From the NCBI GenBank assembly GCA_014529385.2, contig CM043969.1, forward strand, positions 22,694,446-22,758,445: 64,000 nucleotides of DNA. The letters are read 5' to 3'. Position numbers and translations under genes: made by a program. The notes under the pieces were generated by a model that saw nothing but the letters and a program-made list of their open reading frames with translations, ran no database searches and was not told where the DNA came from. Origin of the DNA: Adiantum capillus-veneris. Taxonomy: Eukaryota > Streptophyta > Polypodiopsida > Polypodiales > Pteridaceae. Below are positions 58,961 through 64,000 of the stretch, one piece after another (the stretch's first letter is position 1; each line of letters begins with the position of its first letter).

Positions 58961-60874
58961 TGACTATGGGTAAGTGAACATTATGTTTAGCCTCTAGGTA
59001 TGCATATTATTAGGTTTTATTCCCTTTTTGAGTATGATCTATTTGACATTTTCTAGTCAAATGAATAAGCTTGAATGCTTTTGTCCATTTTACTGTTCAG
59101 AGATATGACAAGGTCATGTAAGAGCAAAAATTTAGCCCACAGTGTCCCATATACATTGTTGCATTATGCAGTGATGGACCTATATGTAGGTTTTTGTTTG
59201 GAACATGTCATCACATGGGATACAACATGGTTTAAAAACTCAAGGATTTTGGTTTAGCCGGTGTGGAGCAAGGTTAACTAGGGTTCCTCTCACTCATGTA
59301 GCTGAATGTTTATAGTTACCTCCACACACAAGTACATCGCGTACTTGAAGGATGTTCTTTCTTTAGACATCCTTGAGACATATTCCACATGTGGAGAATA
59401 TGAGTCTTTGGGACTGACACTTGCACCTGCTATTTTGATTATGTGTTGCAACAAAGTCCCTAGGTGTTGGTCAAATCCGTTTATAAGACCATTTTGAGCA
59501 CGTCGTATCTTAAACAATTTTAGTAGCTAGAAATTGTTGGATACCTAGTCAAACTTGTTAAGTTACAAGTGTTGTTTAAAAACTTTAACGGATGGTTGTT
59601 TATACATGTAGCAAAACTATGTTCTGTCAATGAACATGTTTCGTTTGGTACCGGGGTGTGATTGATTTTCACATTCTATAATGGTCCAAATATGTTCTCA
59701 TGGCTTTCTCATGGAAAGTATTTAGTTATTTACCTGTGAGCTGTGAGCATAATGTTAGCCATAAGCATTGGAAACTAGGGTCATGGATATATAGGTTTGA
59801 GTCTATTTTTTCTAAATACATGTACACTAGGTGTTATGTGTCCTAGTGTTTAGCAAAGGCTGATTTAGAGCGGTATGCACATTCATGACATTAGTTGCTT
59901 ATAAATCATCTTGCACTCGTACAATATTTTATGGGATACTTTTTTATTTGCCAATCACCAATAGGGATCATGGCTCGGTTTGGGTGCTTGTGGATGTCTC
60001 AAGTTACCCAAGATGATTATTCATAACATATCAATTCCTCGGCAATGTTGTAAGGCATTGTGATCCTTGTTTACCAGTCATTTTGGAAGACTGTTTATAA
60101 TTGGTGGGAAAACACCCCTCAATATTGTCATTTCTCCTAAGAGGATACGTAGATTACAAGTGTAATCTTGTGCTAAAGGATATGCAAAGAGCGTACATTA
60201 ACACCAAGAAATCCAATTATAGAGCATGTAATGCTCTAGTTGGTTTTTTCTTACCACCATTAGGTAAAGCATGTTTGCGACTAGGTTTAGTCTCTTCATG
60301 TTTATGCCAAGCTCTCAACCTTGAACACTACCTATGGTGGGGTTGTTCACTGTTGAAATATGATAACATGTCAAGGACTTAGGCTTAGCTAATGAGTTAC
60401 TTCAACAAGTTATTTTCATGGAAAGTTTCAAGATACTTTGTGACACCTCCTCATTGCGATAACTCATTTAGTATACTCAAGTGAGTTCTTAATAGAGTCT
60501 ATACACTATGTTAGATATGGGCTGGTTACACAAAATGGTTGCAAAGGGACAACGATGTGGAAAATCAAGAGGTTATTCTTGATTTCATTGAACCTCCTAC
60601 TGAACCGTATTCTGATCAAATGGTAGCTAGATGCATGAAGGATGCCATTGCAGAAAACATTAGTGTTCTTATGAAGATATCACCACTTTTGTTTTTTAAG
60701 AAGAAAACACTTCTCCAAGGGAAGATTAATGCCAGGCCTAGGGTAAGATCAGGCAAGCTAAGGGCCAAGACAGACATGCGATACATGTGATCCCTATTAT
60801 TAGAAAGGCAAGGCCTATATAGGGCACAATTGATGACACGTGTCATACTCCAATCCACTCAGTCTCACTGGTAA
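58961..60874. other. stretch without recognised genes
   Basis: Unassigned frames occur at 59075-59257, 60101-60382 and 60539-60790. The last two share style and may be one broken gene (KSNYRACNALVGFFLPPLGK, ENQEVILDFIEPPTEPYSDQ). I recognise no domain. Confidence 0.35.
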
Positions 60875-61722
60875 TGTCATTAAAATCAATTTGTATCCTT
60901 CTATACGTATTTTCTATCTTAAATTGGTCACTTATGTCTGGGAAAAATAAAAGAGAACAAGAGGAATTAAATAAAGTGCTTATAGACTTTGTTAGGTTAA
61001 AGGCTTGGACCAAAGGAAATATGTATATAAAAGATCAAGAATAATTTCTAGTTAATTATCTTAGGTCAACGCTACAAATTAAAGAAGGATAAATAACCCC
61101 GAGCAACCTTGATTAAAGGTACATGACCAAGTGCACTAATTAGAGAAAATATAGGAGTCTAATTGTCATGTCAAGGGAAACCCTGGGGGTCAAGGACCTA
61201 GGACAAGGGACGACTACTAATGGGTTAGGGAATACTACAAGGCCAAAGGGCCTATAAATAGGGAGGTAGGGAGGAGGATTCTTCTGTAGCAGTTCCTCAG
61301 GGCTTTACATACTAGTATTGGAGCTTTAAGATTTTTGGGCAAAAGAGGGCATGTCCTCTAGAGATTGCATGTGGGCATGTGGGCATGTGGTTGCATGCCC
61401 ATGCAATACCATGAGGACGACGAAGAAAAAAAAAACTGTGTGCAGGGCCGCTTGAGAAGGGTCGAGGCCATGGTCGAGGCCATGGTCGAGGAGCACCAAA
61501 TCCTGTAGGGAGGGGCTCAACGACTTTGCGCCGGCTTGGAGAGGAAAAAACGTCATTGTGGAGACCCCATTTAGGCGGTGTACAACTCGCCATATCTCTT
61601 GGTTCTCTCTTTGACTACGTTGCAACCCGCCATAGCTCTTTTGAGAGCTCCCTTTCCAACTTGAACATTCAAGACCAAGGGCCTTAGGGAAATTAAATTG
61701 ATGCAAGGGAGGTGCTCGCTAG

Positions 61723-61768
<46 letters not shown>

Positions 61769-61957
61769 AACTCTTTGCTCTCCATTCTCAGTACCATGGA
61801 AAGCCTTTGTATTGGGGTGAGTAAACAACGAAGAAACAAGGATTTTCTACATGTAGACAGTTTTGAAAATTTAGAAACTCACAACAGTAAGTGTGAATTC
61901 AAGAATAAGATTGCAAAAATTCAATAAGGATGTTGTGGGAGTTCAAGAAGCAAATTA
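60875..61957 (+). repeat. divergent LTR related to the TGTCATAAAA family
   Basis: It starts TGTCATTAAAATCAAT. The first ~90 bases resemble LTRs A-C, with the same order of words such as TTAAATTGGTCACTTA and AAAGAGAACAAG. A TATAAATA box lies at 61253-61260. The right end is placed before TGGATCAAAGC (61958), a weak match to the tRNA-iMet primer site, and is uncertain. A 39-bp poly-C lies inside. Confidence 0.5.
61725..61763. repeat. poly-C tract, 39 bp
   Basis: Thirty-nine consecutive C after 'agaa'. It gives the poly-Pro and poly-Gly readings nearby. The length is likely unreliable. Confidence 0.9.
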
Positions 61958-62265
61958 TGGATCAAAGCCCTTGGCATAATCAATACCTGAGAGAGCTTCG
62001 CATGGCAGGCCGGCCTCAAGTGGGGCTTCAAGAAATAGTACCGGTTCATGACAATGATCTCAAAGGGCAATTTTTTGACAACAAAAATTACCAAATTTCT
62101 TGATTTTTTCTTAGAATTGCTATAGTTTTTTCGACAAGCATATATTTACAAATTGACAACGTAATTAAGACGACTAATTACTAGAACCTGCAGTGTATAC
62201 TATGACTACAAATATCTCTGAGTAAAGGTACTCTTTCTTCTCTTGCTAGCACTGCACATAGTCAC

Positions 62266-63491
62266 CATGGATTCTGACATCAACATGACATTTGATTTTG
62301 AGCATCATGCACCCAATCTTCCCAACGATGGCCTATGGCCAGATACTTTCACAAAGGGTACCTGCGGGGCTACGAGAGTAGATGATATTGTGCTTGAGAT
62401 TCAAGAGTTTTGAGCACTTCAAGCATACATATCTATGATGGAGAAAAATTCTACATCTTTGAATGATAATGCTAGTAAATTATTGACTTTAGTAGTGTAA
62501 TATATGCAACAACAGAGGCCAAGGGCCCTACTGATATGCCCATGCTGGAGCAAGGGTCTAGTCACGGTCAGGATGCCCTTCCAATTTCTTTGCACTCTCT
62601 CACTCAAAAGGAGGTGGATGATTTGTTGAAAATTACAATGTCACCAATTTTTAAGGGAGAAGAAAGATAACGCAATAGAGATGCGGTGACTATCTTTCAC
62701 AGTAAGTGGGAAGGAATTCACGATCTATGGCATACTCAGGATGAACTTAGGGCACTACAAACAAGTTTGACATTAGAAGGAAAGGCCTAAAAATAGTGGA
62801 TTTCTCTCAAGGAGAAGAACATCATACCACAAACTTGGGAAACCTTTGAGGCTATATTTAGAAAGGAATTTTTGCCCACCAATGAAGCAAACAAAAATTG
62901 GTCGGCTTGGGATAAGTGTTCCATGTGATAACACAAAACATTGTTGGAATATATCTCGCACTACCGCGATGTCATCCTCAAGGTGTAAGGCTTAGATACC
63001 ATTTAGCAAGTGCGTGGGTTTATATGTGGTCTCACACCAGAGCTTAGGAAGCATGTCAAGACTCAAGATCCCAAAATTCTTGAGGAGGCCATAGTACAAG
63101 CTCGCATCCATGATGATCCCGATGATAAGAAACAACATAGTATTCATGTGCTTGATAATATGAAGGGTAATATGCATATACAACATAGACACAATCAAGG
63201 AAAGTTTATAGTAGCCAAGTTAGAGACATCCAAAAAACCCAAGGGGTATAGAGGGCCTCTCCCTACACAAAATATTGAGAAGGAAAAAGAAGAAAAATTA
63301 TGTTTTTCTTAGGAAGTGTCCATGGCCAAAAGGATTGCCCCAATGGGAAATTTGCTACCGAGGGCAAGGAGAGATCAATGTACATGTTGCAATTGTTGCC
63401 TCTTGAGTCTTCCTCATGTTTCTCCAATGTGAAGGTAACACACACCGAGGTGGTGCATGAATGTTGTATAACAGATTCTATGTGGCAGTAG
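62266..63491 (+). pseudogene. gag: Ty3/gypsy gag with frameshifted zinc knuckle
   Basis: ATG 62266 opens MDSDINMTFDFEHHAPNLPN. After stops and shifts the gag core is clear: TIFHSKWEGIHDLWHTQDEL, LKEKNIIPQTWETFEAIFRK, and in frame 63010-63312 GFICGLTPELRKHVKTQDPK. Near 63300 a CCHC knuckle is split by a frameshift: one frame ends LCFS-stop and the other gives GSVHGQKDCPNGK. Pol sequence is not seen before the window end. The upstream LTR at 60875 is the likely promoter. Confidence 0.82.
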
Positions 63492-64000
63492 AACTTGATC
63501 CACATGAGCTAGTGTTTAAATTGTAATAGATCACTTAGAGAGAGCTAAAAGGAATATATTCTTTCCTCCTAACCTGTATTCTTTCCCTTAGGCAACAACG
63601 ATATTATGGGGAGAGATGTATCTGTAGCAAGGAGAACCTAAATTCCATAGGGAGAATGAGCTTGTAAGAATGAGAAATTTGTGAGAGAGTTTGTATGTGA
63701 AGATATAATTACTCACCTTTTGCATTAGCATAGCTTCCCAAGAAGGTTACTTGTTTCTTTGACATAGTGTCACTGCTTGAATTGCATCAATAAAAACAAC
63801 TATATTACAAGAGAGATGGAGATAATGATAAAGATAGAAGTAGAAGTAGAGATAGAGGTAAGGGTAGGTGTAGAATTAAAAGTGGATAATACTAGGTTTG
63901 GGAAATGATTTGAAGATAAAAATAGAGATATAAGTTGGGTGAGAGATTAAAAACTAAACAACAAAAAAAACCAACAAAAGCACAAAGCAAAACACACCTC
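63492..64000. other. decayed sequence and degenerate purine-rich repeat
   Basis: After the knuckle no coding is recognised. From about 63815 to 63935 GATAGA/GAAGTA-type words recur (AGATAGAAGTAGAAGTAGAG), a degenerate purine-rich simple repeat. Confidence 0.5.

Noticed and set aside
61571-61828. Poly-Gly or poly-Pro protein
   Set aside because: It is produced by the 39-bp C homopolymer.
63010-63491. Two independent small proteins
   Set aside because: They are parts of one frameshifted gag: the core and the split CCHC knuckle.

Overview
The window looks like repeat-rich nuclear DNA of a land plant, most likely a flowering plant. It contains Ty1/copia and Ty3/gypsy LTR retrotransposons, a CACTA (En/Spm) DNA transposon with a plant tnp2-type transposase, part of a plant BAHD acyltransferase, and many long (GA)n tracts. 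I found no intact host gene, rRNA, tRNA or CRISPR array. Almost every coding stretch is transposon-derived and damaged by stops, frameshifts and deletions. It reads as an old nested transposon graveyard, as in pericentromeric or intergenic plant DNA.

Layout. 1-1725: decayed Ty1/copia element (gag, protease, start of integrase), joined directly to a broken BAHD acyltransferase fragment (1726-2076). 2077-6327: little recognisable apart from microsatellites. 6328-7087 and 20569 onward were contiguous before an insertion; the left flank encodes a CCHC-knuckle protein of unknown family. 7088-20563: a structurally complete LTR retrotransposon with paired ~640-bp LTRs, GTTTT target-site duplication, tRNA-Asp-like primer-binding site and polypurine tract. 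It carries gag, protease and a third unknown ORF but no visible reverse transcriptase or integrase. Its gag is interrupted by a complete CACTA element (9347-14912) with 10-bp inverted termini and an AAG duplication. 21650-23836: minus-strand copia remnant. 26174-33683: a non-autonomous LTR family in the order LTR-internal-LTR-internal-LTR, fused through CATGC to the 3' end of another gypsy element (LTR 33849-35696).

35697-46740: fragments on both strands: coiled-coil ORFs, a plus-strand gypsy gag with its primer-binding site, an uninterrupted 149-codon ORF of unknown family, and a minus-strand integrase-LTR-gag series in an unexpected order. 47197-54505: a nearly full-length Ty3/gypsy element (5' LTR, PBS, gag, PR, RT, RNase H, IN, chromodomain-like tail, PPT, truncated 3' LTR) whose protease and RT active sites are gone. 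54506-58960: the 3' half of a different gypsy lineage with a long LTR. 60875-63491: a divergent LTR and a gag with a CCHC knuckle.

How the parts relate. No complete autonomous element is present. The gag/PR-only element, the shared-LTR family and the CACTA element would all need enzymes supplied from elsewhere in the genome to move. The CACTA insertion is younger than the gag/PR element that contains it. The gag/PR element is younger than its flanking CCHC-ORF locus.
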